Counted from the stretch's first letter, positions 15,884 to 25,267 are shown. The stretch is DNA of 61,509 nt from Bacteroidaceae bacterium (GCA_017534535.1 JAFXVZ010000027.1:1-61509), one strand, 5' to 3'. A program made the numbers and translations. Notes: a model not told the origin generated them from the sequence alone.

Positions 15884-17254
15884 TTATCTTCTTTTATGTT
15901 TTTTCATTTTCAATTCCACATCAGTAAGCGTGTTGCCAATCACCTTTACCTGTTTCTGCACATCTCGGAAGCCAGGTTTGCTTAACCTCACGCTATAAGT
16001 CTTACCAGCTAAGAGCTTCCCAGTCATACTAGGAGTACGCCCACTTGGCTCACCATTTATATATATATCAGCATCCACCTCATTGCTATGAATGCTCAAG
16101 TAACCATAATCAGCCATGGTAGCAGACAAATCCAATTGATGGTGCACCTCATCTTCAACCCATAGGTATTGAGGGGCTGACTCTATGCCATCTGCCCTTG
16201 TTGTCACCGCATAGAACCCCATCGCCAACAGACCTTCCCATCGACCCGTTCCCATTAACTCTCGATTCACCCATATCTCCGTAGAATCGTTGGGAGCTGT
16301 TATAGTCACCAAAGCCTTCTTATCCTTGGCATCAATTATGGTAGAATCTACTTGTTGCTCCACCACTGATCTATCTTCAATAACCCTTGCCGTTTCTCCG
16401 TCTGCCAATGCATAATCCACCGTCTTCCTCCTCCAGCGCGGATAAAACTCATCGGTAGTCAATATCAAAGTTTTCTTTTCCGCTTTTGTCATTATTACAT
16501 CAGACTCATACCAACACACATCATCCTTCATCACTGTCAGTCGATGTAAACCCTCAGCTAGTCGTCCACTGGTAGCTTCAGTATATCCGATAGTCTGACC
16601 ATCAATCAATATCTCGCAATCCTCCTGTGGAGTCTTCACCATCAGGTAAGAATAAGTAGGCTGCAATGACACTTTTACTGTGAGTTTCTCACTATCGGTC
16701 ACTTCCAACACACCATCTTCCTGTTCATGAAACGGAGACTCCACCCTATATGGATGCTTTCCTAACGCCAATTCCAATTGCACCCTACCATTGCGCGTGT
16801 TTATTTGTGTACTATCCACATACACTATCGCATTCTCTGGTATTATTTCAAACACCACCCACTGACTTGCCAACTTGAAATCCTTTTCAAGGCTCTCTGT
16901 CAGCAGCTGTGCCTCATACCTTTTCTTTTTCTTCAGTCCCTTGCTATCAGGCACCTTCCAATACAATTGTCCATATTCGTCATGTTTAATCAACAAGAAC
17001 TTGGTCTTGTGCGGAGCCTTAAGTGTAATACCCTTGTCTCCTTCTTCAGCTTCCAATTCCGTCACACCATCTGCCCAAAAAGAGAACCCTTTTTCCGTAG
17101 TCACCAAATCGAGCGTGGCCAGTCGTTTTTCTATCACCACATGACGCATATTCAAAGGTCCTTTCTTCACCTTGTGGAAGTCAGTCACCTTCATCTGTTG
17201 TGCCTGGACAGGCAATAGCATGAGTGACAATAGTATGGCAACAAGGTATCTCAT
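15884..17254 (-). CDS. Exported PEGA-repeat protein
   Basis: The protein has 456 residues from ATG 17254, which overlaps the PAAR gene stop (ATGA) and gives a clean signal peptide (MRYLVAILLSLMLLPVQAQ). Upstream ATGs lie inside the PAAR gene. After an N-terminal beta region come several PEGA-like beta-sandwich repeats with the I.(I/V)(D/N)G..(I/S)G pattern (CEILIDGQTIG, EIWVNRELMG, DIYINGEPSGRTPS). The basic C-terminus is KMKKHKRR. PEGA domains act in surface or periplasmic adhesion to sugars or proteins. It is a candidate periplasmic part of the envelope channel; its basic tail could face the membrane. Confidence 0.7.
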   Translation of the reverse strand: MRYLVAILLSLMLLPVQAQQMKVTDFHKVKKGPLNMRHVVIEKRLATLDLVTTEKGFSFWADGVTELEAEEGDKGITLKAPHKTKFLLIKHDEYGQLYWKVPDSKGLKKKKRYEAQLLTESLEKDFKLASQWVVFEIIPENAIVYVDSTQINTRNGRVQLELALGKHPYRVESPFHEQEDGVLEVTDSEKLTVKVSLQPTYSYLMVKTPQEDCEILIDGQTIGYTEATSGRLAEGLHRLTVMKDDVCWYESDVIMTKAEKKTLILTTDEFYPRWRRKTVDYALADGETARVIEDRSVVEQQVDSTIIDAKDKKALVTITAPNDSTEIWVNRELMGTGRWEGLLAMGFYAVTTRADGIESAPQYLWVEDEVHHQLDLSATMADYGYLSIHSNEVDADIYINGEPSGRTPSMTGKLLAGKTYSVRLSKPGFRDVQKQVKVIGNTLTDVELKMKKHKRR

Positions 17255-17637
17255 TTCCCTTCTGCCATCATGTTGCCGGGATTGGTAATGGATATCTGTC
17301 CACCCCACATACACATGCATTTACCGTTGTCCAACAAAGCAGGCTGATTCATCACTAGCACTTTGCTAGGAGGCATCCACGGAGCCGTGATAGCAGGTAT
17401 GCATGGCATGGGGGTTAACACACCCATCGCTGCAGAGGTGGCTGCCGCCACCTGCGGATTAGCCATCGACTGGCACATGCCAAAGGGCAATATGTTTGTC
17501 ATAGGCACCATATCCATCACTGTTGCCATCAACATATTCTGCGCTTTTGGTCGCAAGGGTACTGTAACCATCAAAGCCGATGGTGCCATACCGAAGCTGC
17601 ATTGCAGCATTGCGCCCATACATACAAACTTTCCCAT
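17251..17637 (-). CDS. PAAR-like (DUF4280) spike-tip protein
   Basis: The protein has 128 residues, about the usual DUF4280 size, with the family's N-terminal GAMLQCSFG, Met/Ala/Pro-rich middle (MANPQVAAATSAAMG), and late Cys/Gly region (NGKCMCMWGGQISI). DUF4280 proteins are PAAR-like caps that sharpen the VgrG spike. The gene follows the VgrG and spike-associated genes, as expected for a tip, and its stop overlaps the start of the PEGA gene. Confidence 0.85.
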   Translation of the reverse strand: MGKFVCMGAMLQCSFGMAPSALMVTVPLRPKAQNMLMATVMDMVPMTNILPFGMCQSMANPQVAAATSAAMGVLTPMPCIPAITAPWMPPSKVLVMNQPALLDNGKCMCMWGGQISITNPGNMMAEGK

Positions 17638-17693
17638 ATCTATCTTAATTTATTAGAATTTAAGGTATCAATCCCAAATTCAACATTATTCTT

Positions 17694-19664
17694 TTATTTT
17701 GCTTCTGGAGCATCATCTTCTTTCAATTTCGCACTTAGGCGAGCTGTTGACGGTGCACCTGGAATAGGAATACCGTCGCTTATATTTGAACTCTTAAATG
17801 AAGTCTTAGCCTCCAAATTGTCAGCCGTAAGCTTCGGAGCCTTCACGTCTGCCTTGAACTCAGCCTTAGCATTGACAGTAGTATCACCATAAAGCTGCGT
17901 CTTCGAGCCAGAAACCGACAGATTACCACCATCAAGCTGCACAACAGCCTTGCCTTCACCTTGCTGCACTTCCGCAGTAGATGAGCCATAAAGGCCTGTC
18001 TTTTCTGCCGATATCTGTACCTGCTTAGCGGTATTCTTCTTGGCAGTACGGCCAATGAACATCTTCTCAGCCGCTATTACCATATTACCGCCTGCAGCCA
18101 AATTCTTGTCTTTACCCTTGTCATCGGTATCCATTGACTTCACGAATACATTCTTGCCGTTCAGTACAATCTGACCCAAAGCCTTGCCGCTCTTATCCAC
18201 AGCAGCTACGCTTGTCTTTTCAACCATAATGTTGAACGAGCCTGTAGCATTCTTGTCTTTATCGACAGATGACATAGAAATATCTTTTGATAGTACATCA
18301 AACGAGCCTATTACATTACCATCTTTATCACCAGAGCCCATGGTCACCTTCTCAACTCCTACAGAAAGCATGCCCGTATTCTTTTTCTCCTTTACATCTT
18401 GAGAAAAAATAGTAGTATTCTCGCTACGGACTAAAAAAGAACTGTCTTTTGTCTGCCCTTTTACTTCCTTTTTCCCATCTTTTATAGTTTCATCAACCGC
18501 ATTAAATGAAACCGTCTTTGATAACACTTGGAAGGAACCCACTTTCGGCAAGTCTCCGTTGCCTTTATCGTCAAGTTTCGGGTTAGTAGTATCTATCAAT
18601 ACATTCTGGGTAGCTATGCGCACGCCACTATTATCAATCAATGAACTATCAGCTTTACGGGTGTTAATGGTTAAGTGGCCTGTTTGCATATTGATACTTG
18701 CTTCTTGGTTGTCGCGTATGTTGCCGTCGCCATCCACCGATTCCATATCAATGCGTTCACCACGCAAAGTAAGAGACGTATTGATCGCCTCTTTCTTAAA
18801 GTTGCTCTTGGCAGCATTCAGTATCTTCTGTTCTGCTTGCAAAGCTGTAATACGGCGATTGGTCTCTGCCAACTGTGAAAGAGCTTTGATGCAGCCATCC
18901 AGCGCATTGTGCAAGGCTGGAACCATCCCTTCAAACTTATCCTGTGCATCATCCAAATCAAGCACATTCGTACGTGTCAAAACCTCACTGCTATTTAAAA
19001 GATCTGCAGCATTTAACATCAATTCCATCTCTGTAGTGAGTTGTGTCACCGCAGCTATGCGACTGGTTGAATCTTTGGTGAGGCTAGTCTTATCTTTATT
19101 TAAATTCTTCAGTTGCTCATCAATAGCTTTCCCTCTCATCTCCACCGACTTAGAAGCATCTATCTCTAATCTTTCATCGGCATGGATACGTACGCCTGAT
19201 GCACCTGCAGCTACAGGTAACTGGGAAAAATAACCACTAGAATCATTGCTCTGTATCACAATATTCCTGGCCTGATTGATGATGGAGGAACCAGATAATA
19301 CTGCTTCCTGCACACCATCTGCACCTGGATCAACAGCTTTTTGAGAAATATGGGTGGCACGAGTGCTCACCGAGCCATTATCGCCCGAACCTTCTATGCT
19401 AACAGCACCACCTCGTATAATCACTGTACCAGTATCACCAAACAACATACCGTTGGCATCCACATTACCAATAACGACCTCAGGTGCAGAGAGGATGATA
19501 CGCTTGTCATTGTGAATAAACAAGTCCTCTGAAAGGCGGTTGTAAATATCGTCCTTCAGTTGCTGTATCTCCGCTTTCTGTTTGCGGATTTCAGCTAAAT
19601 CTTTTGTCACACTGGCTTGCAACTTTGTTAATGCTGCTGTCCATTCTGTCAATAGCGTTGCCAT
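17694..19664 (-). CDS. Beta-solenoid and coiled-coil spike-associated protein
   Basis: The protein has 656 residues. An N-terminal coiled coil (about 8-45) is followed by strand-rich repeats. A second coiled coil lies at about 175-290. Many imperfect 20-25-residue strands rich in Asp, Gly, Ser and Val follow at about 300-610 (GSFDVLSKDISMSSVD, GSFNIMVEKTSVAAVD, GQIVLNGKNVFVKS). A disordered Pro/Lys tail ends it. The repeats resemble the beta-helix at the end of VgrG and phage tail needles. Its start codon overlaps the VgrG stop by one base (TAATG), so the two are made in fixed ratio. It is likely a needle extension or cargo adaptor; no enzyme motif was seen. Confidence 0.6.
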   Translation of the reverse strand: MATLLTEWTAALTKLQASVTKDLAEIRKQKAEIQQLKDDIYNRLSEDLFIHNDKRIILSAPEVVIGNVDANGMLFGDTGTVIIRGGAVSIEGSGDNGSVSTRATHISQKAVDPGADGVQEAVLSGSSIINQARNIVIQSNDSSGYFSQLPVAAGASGVRIHADERLEIDASKSVEMRGKAIDEQLKNLNKDKTSLTKDSTSRIAAVTQLTTEMELMLNAADLLNSSEVLTRTNVLDLDDAQDKFEGMVPALHNALDGCIKALSQLAETNRRITALQAEQKILNAAKSNFKKEAINTSLTLRGERIDMESVDGDGNIRDNQEASINMQTGHLTINTRKADSSLIDNSGVRIATQNVLIDTTNPKLDDKGNGDLPKVGSFQVLSKTVSFNAVDETIKDGKKEVKGQTKDSSFLVRSENTTIFSQDVKEKKNTGMLSVGVEKVTMGSGDKDGNVIGSFDVLSKDISMSSVDKDKNATGSFNIMVEKTSVAAVDKSGKALGQIVLNGKNVFVKSMDTDDKGKDKNLAAGGNMVIAAEKMFIGRTAKKNTAKQVQISAEKTGLYGSSTAEVQQGEGKAVVQLDGGNLSVSGSKTQLYGDTTVNAKAEFKADVKAPKLTADNLEAKTSFKSSNISDGIPIPGAPSTARLSAKLKEDDAPEAK

Positions 19665-22600
19665 TATTTTACATCTCCTAATATTCGTTTAATCTCCGCC
19701 TCAAATCTAGTTGAAATACTTTCCACGTTATTCTGTTCATGCATACCGTTACGAGCAAACGCAACGGTCTTTGTTGGGTTATCAGAGAAGAGTATCTGTC
19801 CTTTTACTTTTGGTCCCCACATTTCATGCTGACCAACAAACGGCAAAGAATTCCAAAACTCAACAGCATTCTTTGCATAATGGTCATAGGCCCACTCTTT
19901 TACTTTAGACTTTAGAGATTTATCTACATAAATTTTGCCAACAAATTTAGACCAAGCCTTATCATCTGTATAGGTTGGTTCTGTAAGACCATCCTTTACT
20001 TTGAAGACATCTTGCATTACCTGTAACGTCAGCATTTTATATACCATCTTTCGTCTTATAATTTTCTTTTCATCCTCGGCCAACTGTTGTTCAAATACAA
20101 AAACGTCACCACTTAATTGGAGGTTTTGAGCTTTGTTTAACTGGATAGTATCATTGACAAAGTCAACCTGTTGTGCTAAATGATTAAGCACATCCACCAG
20201 CATAATGTCTGCCCTATTCACTCCTTGAGCTACGGGAACCTCGTATCCTCTCCAGCGTACAGCAGCTTTACGCAATTCATTCATGGCACGGATAAGACTG
20301 GTTGCAGAATCCTTCACGCGGTTCTTCTTGTCTGTTTTACTTGCAATATCTTGTTCGCGTTGCTGTATCAAATTGAGCCTATTCATGTGAGCCTGATTCC
20401 AGTCCCCTATAGCTATTTGAAATTCAAGTTCATTGATTGCTCCCTCGCCGAAGTCTTCAGCCTTTGGTTCTGGACCTTCGTCTGCGTCTGGTATTGGGGG
20501 AGGGTCTTTAATTAAATCAGCATTTGCATTTAAATCTTCTACAGTAACACTTAATAAATCTGAATTATCATTTTGGCGAGCTATAGCCAGCTCTTTTATT
20601 CTGTCAAATGAAATGATCGTAAAGTTATGATCACCTTCATTATGCATAACTGTTTTAAACCGAGTAAGCGCAGTTGTATAATTATTAAAAGTTGTAACGT
20701 AATTGTTTATTAAGGTATCCGTCGCAATATTCACTTCAGCGATAGTTCTTGTAATCTTTTTGTAAAGATTGGACTTTTGCTCTAATTGATCATCAGTAAG
20801 ATAATCTTTCGGCTCTTTAGCATAAACGCCTCTTGGCACTTCCACCTTACCTGGACCAGCTTCAACCATAACAAAGGTAGATGACTTGATCTTTAGCGTA
20901 CCGTCAATAGGACGTGTGAAAATCTCCATTACAGTTCGCAGGAACGACAAATCTATAGCTTTCTCCACCACCTTTGATACACCTTCCAACAATCCCAAAC
21001 CAAAATCCTTTGCAAAGTCACTATCAACATATTTATCCTTTAAATTACTACCCGACGAAAAGCTCAGTTTATTGGCAGCTTTGATAGACACATTCTTGCC
21101 CGATATGCTAATGTCACCATTGGGTGCATTGATCTTGATACCCGTAAATGCACTGATAGAAACATCGCCCATAGGTGATGAAATATCAATTTTACGACCG
21201 TCTGACGAAGCACTAATCTTATAGAAACCATAGCGGTCAGTGATAGTTGTGCTACCTACCAAGTCAACAATATCCTTATCCTTCTTTTCTTTCAGCCATT
21301 CTGGCCATGTAGCATTAGGAATAAATCCTTTTAAAGTTCCCATCACAGGCAACCATCCCCAGAAGAAATTCATGCCGTCCAATCCATCACTAAAGGTAAC
21401 CGAGTGACCGTTTCTCGATATCATACCCCTCTCCGGCAAAACACTGGCGCCCCAATCTTCCTGGATGTAAGGTGATGGCATATAGCCTGCCACAAACGGC
21501 TTGTCAATGTTGCCGTTCTCATAATCAATCATCGCCTCGTCACCATCCTCTGGTCTGAAGTTAATGCCTCCACCATTGGTAACACCTGGTATGGCCACAC
21601 GTATCCAAGGCGATGACATTTCACTTTTATCCTGCCAAGGATAGCGGATACGCACTCGACCAATCTTCTCAGGGTCGTATTTCTTTACAGCGATATAGGC
21701 ACGTTGTGGCTTGGCTTCACGAATCAAGGGGATAGATGGCAAAGCCGGTGGTATAACCACATTGTCATAAAGAGGCACAGCCATCACTTTCTGTGTATCC
21801 TTATAAATCTCTTCTTCTTTCTCTGCCCTACCTTCAATCTCAACTATGATATAATCTGTGCCATCAATCTTGACCTTATCACCCAAAGAGAATGGCTGGG
21901 TTTGTTCACCAAACTCCAGATAAACAGCACCTTCAGCAACCCTTCTCTCTTTTGCCCTAATAATAGAATAATATTTGGATGTAAAGGTCACGATACTTTC
22001 TCCCACCTTGGTAGATAAAGCCGTATTATCATTAAAGATAGTAAACTGGTTCAGTTTATTGCCGTTTTTTTGGTCACTATACTCATCACCTTTGTAAGGC
22101 TCAATATTAGCTTCGTTATATTTGTGGTTTAAATTTTCTACCTTAACAAGTGCCTTGGCGGCGCGCATCCCTTCGGTAATAATAATACCGCTCAAAATAC
22201 CAGCCAGCGACTTACTTTCCAATATTTTGAAAAAATCTGCCATGATGAACTTTTCAAAATATTTGTATTGCATCCCAATTGAAGAATAACCATCTTTCTC
22301 AATAGTACCTAGCCATTCGTCAGCGGGCACAGGGTCTGGATTGTAGAAACGGTTGGTCGTTACGTTGTTTTCTGTAACGGATGCAGGAGAATAAATTGCT
22401 GTATCTTTAGTATTACGACTAACATAATTGAAATAATGATCCTCAACTGTAACTGCATTTGTGAGCATGCTCTCATAATAACGCATTACCAAGTCTGGAC
22501 TGGTAGCCCAGTCTTTGGCTTTATCCTTCTTTTGGGGATCTTCCCAGTAATGATCTTCTGAGGGATTTAATCCTAAATGCAATTTGCCCCCCTCGAAGAA

Positions 22601-23824
22601 TAGATACTCTCCATATCTCATAGCTATGCGCTTCATGAAATCATAGAATGACTCATCATATTGTACTGCATAAGGAATGCGCATCTCTCCATCGGCCAGT
22701 TTCAGAAACTGCATATCGTCAGTCAATCCCTCAATGGCCATACCATTGACAGTAAAGTTAGCTAATTCTGGAGTGAATATTCCTGCTCCCAACTTTTTAG
22801 CTGTATGCGCCTTACAATATTTATCGATTGTCATCAATTTGTCAAGGCTGAACATGTGAAGTTCCAAGTCCATTGATGAACCGCTTGACGTCTTCTTGTA
22901 ACAAGGATTCATTTGATAAACGAAGAAATTCTTCGCAATGATGCTGTCGAGCTTGGTAGCATCATTTTTTACTTTCATCTCTGCCTTTTTGTACATAAAT
23001 ACTTCAGTCAGAGTCTGATGTGAAGGAGGTGTATTGCTTGTCCATGTTAATGAAAGGACACAAGTAATTTCATTAGGTTGGAATATTTTTTTATGATAAT
23101 GCAGCGATTTCAACAAAACGTTGACACTTTTGCCATCACTACTTTTCAGAGCCTGACTAACAGTATGGGTAATACCACCTTCAATACCTTCTAATGGAGC
23201 AGACTTGCCTATGTAAAGGGCATACTTAGAGAAAGCCACCACAGGATCATCTTTCTTAGGGGGAGGAGTACCCTTATCTTCTCCATCTTCTCCGTCTTCT
23301 ATCTCTGGGTCACCACCTTTTTTATCATCTTGCCCTGAATCATCTCCACTATCAGAGTCCGAATCCTGCTTAAGTACTAATTTCTTCCATTGATTTTTAC
23401 CAACATATGTTATTTCGCTGATTAACAGTTTAATATGAACTTCAATTTGATTAGAGGAGCCGTCCTCATTAGGCTTAGCATCCAATGTTTCCTCTACATC
23501 AATGATATGTCCAACCACAATCATGGCTGACACAAAGTCCTTCAAGTTCTTTTTCCCAGTTAAAATAAACTCAGGATCGCAGATGAATGAATAAGAATAA
23601 GGATTATTATCATGCATTCGTTGATGAAACACCTTGCTATCTTCAGGCAGCTGTAGGCGAATAGTGAAATCCATAATAGTTGTAAGCACCGGACCATAAG
23701 GGAAACCAGCATCGTTACGACTTCTCATGCATGAATAAGAATATTGCTGTACTATAAGATATCTATCACGTGGAACAGACCTGAAATCTTGAGTATAGTC
23801 ACCAATGTAAATTACAGTTTTCAT
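19664..23824 (-). CDS. VgrG/TssI spike with N-terminal Hcp-like domain and long C-terminal extension
   Basis: The protein has 1386 residues; Bacteroidetes VgrGs are usually about 600. Residues 10-150 look like a TssD/Hcp unit (SYSCMRSRNDAGFPYGP, FHQRMHDNNPYSYSFI). An Asp/Glu/Gly linker follows at 153-193. The gp27-like hub is at about 200-700, a gp5-like OB domain at about 705-790 (DPEKIGRVRIRYPWQ, GDEAMIDYENGNIDKPFV), and beta-helix repeats at about 858-930 (NGDISISGKNVSIK). The last 450 residues are mainly helical with an unassigned terminal domain. A built-in ring unit would join spike to tube, and the extension may be an effector or a docking arm. Confidence 0.8.
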   Translation of the reverse strand: MKTVIYIGDYTQDFRSVPRDRYLIVQQYSYSCMRSRNDAGFPYGPVLTTIMDFTIRLQLPEDSKVFHQRMHDNNPYSYSFICDPEFILTGKKNLKDFVSAMIVVGHIIDVEETLDAKPNEDGSSNQIEVHIKLLISEITYVGKNQWKKLVLKQDSDSDSGDDSGQDDKKGGDPEIEDGEDGEDKGTPPPKKDDPVVAFSKYALYIGKSAPLEGIEGGITHTVSQALKSSDGKSVNVLLKSLHYHKKIFQPNEITCVLSLTWTSNTPPSHQTLTEVFMYKKAEMKVKNDATKLDSIIAKNFFVYQMNPCYKKTSSGSSMDLELHMFSLDKLMTIDKYCKAHTAKKLGAGIFTPELANFTVNGMAIEGLTDDMQFLKLADGEMRIPYAVQYDESFYDFMKRIAMRYGEYLFFEGGKLHLGLNPSEDHYWEDPQKKDKAKDWATSPDLVMRYYESMLTNAVTVEDHYFNYVSRNTKDTAIYSPASVTENNVTTNRFYNPDPVPADEWLGTIEKDGYSSIGMQYKYFEKFIMADFFKILESKSLAGILSGIIITEGMRAAKALVKVENLNHKYNEANIEPYKGDEYSDQKNGNKLNQFTIFNDNTALSTKVGESIVTFTSKYYSIIRAKERRVAEGAVYLEFGEQTQPFSLGDKVKIDGTDYIIVEIEGRAEKEEEIYKDTQKVMAVPLYDNVVIPPALPSIPLIREAKPQRAYIAVKKYDPEKIGRVRIRYPWQDKSEMSSPWIRVAIPGVTNGGGINFRPEDGDEAMIDYENGNIDKPFVAGYMPSPYIQEDWGASVLPERGMISRNGHSVTFSDGLDGMNFFWGWLPVMGTLKGFIPNATWPEWLKEKKDKDIVDLVGSTTITDRYGFYKISASSDGRKIDISSPMGDVSISAFTGIKINAPNGDISISGKNVSIKAANKLSFSSGSNLKDKYVDSDFAKDFGLGLLEGVSKVVEKAIDLSFLRTVMEIFTRPIDGTLKIKSSTFVMVEAGPGKVEVPRGVYAKEPKDYLTDDQLEQKSNLYKKITRTIAEVNIATDTLINNYVTTFNNYTTALTRFKTVMHNEGDHNFTIISFDRIKELAIARQNDNSDLLSVTVEDLNANADLIKDPPPIPDADEGPEPKAEDFGEGAINELEFQIAIGDWNQAHMNRLNLIQQREQDIASKTDKKNRVKDSATSLIRAMNELRKAAVRWRGYEVPVAQGVNRADIMLVDVLNHLAQQVDFVNDTIQLNKAQNLQLSGDVFVFEQQLAEDEKKIIRRKMVYKMLTLQVMQDVFKVKDGLTEPTYTDDKAWSKFVGKIYVDKSLKSKVKEWAYDHYAKNAVEFWNSLPFVGQHEMWGPKVKGQILFSDNPTKTVAFARNGMHEQNNVESISTRFEAEIKRILGDVK

Positions 23825-23842
23825 AGTTTCCGCGACCTTTGT

Positions 23843-24262
23843 TTAGTTATAATATATATTATCAAACTGGATTCCACTGATGGTAATTTTATCAGCAACA
23901 AAAGAAAGTTTCAACAACCTTTGCTCTGCCACGTCTATCCTATAGTCCTCAGCCAAAGAATAGCAATAGGCATCTTCAAAAGTAATAATCTTATTTGCAT
24001 CGGTGTTATCTGTTATGTTGACTGTATCAAAAACAATACGTCCAGACTGTACGCTATTGGTAATAAACCAGTCATAAATCGTAAGATTTTCCTTGCTGGG
24101 AGCCACAACAGAGAGGTCAACTCTTTCACATCGAGCGTCAGAGTCGGGTTGAGCATGATTGTGCCCTCTGATAAAATGACAATGGCAGTCCACTACCAAA
24201 TATTCATATGGGTAACGTCCGCTCTTATTATCTCCAAACTGTAATTTTGCAGTCAGAGCCAT
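23843..24262 (-). CDS. tssD: TssD/Hcp-like protein, third and most divergent copy
   Basis: The protein has 139 residues. The family layout is kept: MALTAKLQFGD, a strand ending in VVDCHCHFIRGHNHAQPDSDARCERVD (shortened reading of the R...D..G.P loop), the LTIYDWFI helix, strands FEDAYCYSLAEDY and a C-terminal strand. Three His residues and four Cys are unlike the other two copies. It is separated from them by a hairpin terminator and sits 18 bp before VgrG, so it may be the ring that contacts the spike rather than the bulk tube. Confidence 0.7.
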   Translation of the reverse strand: MALTAKLQFGDNKSGRYPYEYLVVDCHCHFIRGHNHAQPDSDARCERVDLSVVAPSKENLTIYDWFITNSVQSGRIVFDTVNITDNTDANKIITFEDAYCYSLAEDYRIDVAEQRLLKLSFVADKITISGIQFDNIYYN

Positions 24263-24283
24263 TTTACTGTCTTCATAAAGTTA

Positions 24284-24349
24284 TTTATAAAAAATAGGTA
24301 TGCCAATTAGCTCAGCAGTAAAAGACTGAGCCAATTGGCGCCACCTATT
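24284..24349 (-). terminator. Internal terminator/attenuator between second and third TssD genes
   Basis: Read on the minus strand, an imperfect 13-bp stem (24338-24326 with 24315-24303, CCAATTGGCTCAG) is flanked by an outer 7-bp stem (AATAGGT/ACCTATT) and runs into ATTTTTTATAA. It stands after tssC, tssD1 and tssD2, whose products are needed in hundreds of copies, and before genes for single-copy parts. Partial read-through would set the ratio. Confidence 0.7.
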
Positions 24350-24359
24350 GCCATTAAGA

Positions 24360-24758
24360 TTACTTCCAAGGATTTTCGTATGAAACTGGACCATTCTCCA
24401 ACTTCTGGCAAACGATCTCAATTTCCTCGTAGTGTTCCTCGCCGTCTGCCCAATACTCCTTATACTTTACACAGTAGCATCCTGTACCTTTGATTTGTTT
24501 CATGTCCTTACCATCAATGGTGTTCTGGAACTTGATGGTAAAGTCACGTGGATCTGTTGGAGCGAGCATCCAGCCAAGCAGCTCTGCATTACCGTCGTTG
24601 AGAGCCTTTACGCGAATGTCTACTCTTCCACCGCGTGGAATACCTGCAATCTGTCCTTCACGATCAGTTGCCTGATTGAACTTGTAATCTACTAAGATTA
24701 CCTCACGGGCTGCGAAATCTTTCACCTCGAGGGTTACTGGTGTTACATTTTCTGCCAT
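24360..24758 (-). CDS. tssD: TssD/Hcp tube protein, copy 2
   Basis: The protein has 132 residues, close in layout to copy 1: LEVKDFAAREVILVDYKFNQ, then ATDREGQIAGIPRGG, DVRVKALNDGNAELLGWM, and a KYKEYWADGEEHYEEIEI end. TssD forms hexameric rings stacked into the inner tube that is fired. Two bulk copies may allow mixed tubes or carry different cargo. It is transcribed after tssC and copy 1. Confidence 0.85.
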   Translation of the reverse strand: MAENVTPVTLEVKDFAAREVILVDYKFNQATDREGQIAGIPRGGRVDIRVKALNDGNAELLGWMLAPTDPRDFTIKFQNTIDGKDMKQIKGTGCYCVKYKEYWADGEEHYEEIEIVCQKLENGPVSYENPWK

Positions 24759-24827
24759 ATGTAATTTCCTTTCTTTTCTTTAAATAATTAATGTTTTATT
24801 TCTCAAATCTAAAAACTCTCAAATAGA

Positions 24828-25220
24828 TTAAGCCCATTCGTTCTCGAACTTCACTGAACCAACCTCGATATTCTTGCAGGTGATGACGATCTCCTCAAAG
24901 TGACCCATCTTGTCTTCCCACTTCTCTTCGAAATCTACACAGTAGCCATTGGTGAACTTGATAGTCTTCATTGCCTTGCCGGTCTTGGTCTCTAAGAACT
25001 CGATTGAACCATTCTTCGGCAGGTTACGCTCTACCATCCATGCCAGCAAATCTGGCGTACCATCGTTCAAAGCTTTCACGCGAACAACAATCTTACCACC
25101 ACGAGGAATTCCAGTCATCTGACCTTCCACATCAGTTGCCTGATCAAACTCGTAATATACCATCATTACTTCACGGTCCTTGTAACCGTCAACTTTCATT
25201 GTTACTGGTGTTTTTGCCAT
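24828..25220 (-). CDS. tssD: TssD/Hcp tube protein, copy 1
   Basis: The protein has 130 residues with the Bacteroidetes TssD pattern: VKVDGYKDREVMMVYYEFDQ-type opening, ATDVEGQMTGIPRGGK, ALNDGTPDLLAWM, KTIKFTNGYCVDFEE and a final strand ending in GSVKFENEW. It follows tssC by 47 bp, so sheath and tube are co-expressed. Copies 1 and 2 share most of these elements, pointing to a tandem duplication. Confidence 0.85.
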   Translation of the reverse strand: MAKTPVTMKVDGYKDREVMMVYYEFDQATDVEGQMTGIPRGGKIVVRVKALNDGTPDLLAWMVERNLPKNGSIEFLETKTGKAMKTIKFTNGYCVDFEEKWEDKMGHFEEIVITCKNIEVGSVKFENEWA

Positions 25221-25267
25221 AATTCTAAATATTAAAGGTTAATAATACAATGATTTATTTCTAATTA

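Noticed and set aside
18559-19233. 224-residue open frame on the plus strand
   Set aside because: It is antisense to the 656-residue spike-associated gene, whose repeats and junctions are clear. It is Ser/Leu-rich with no motif.
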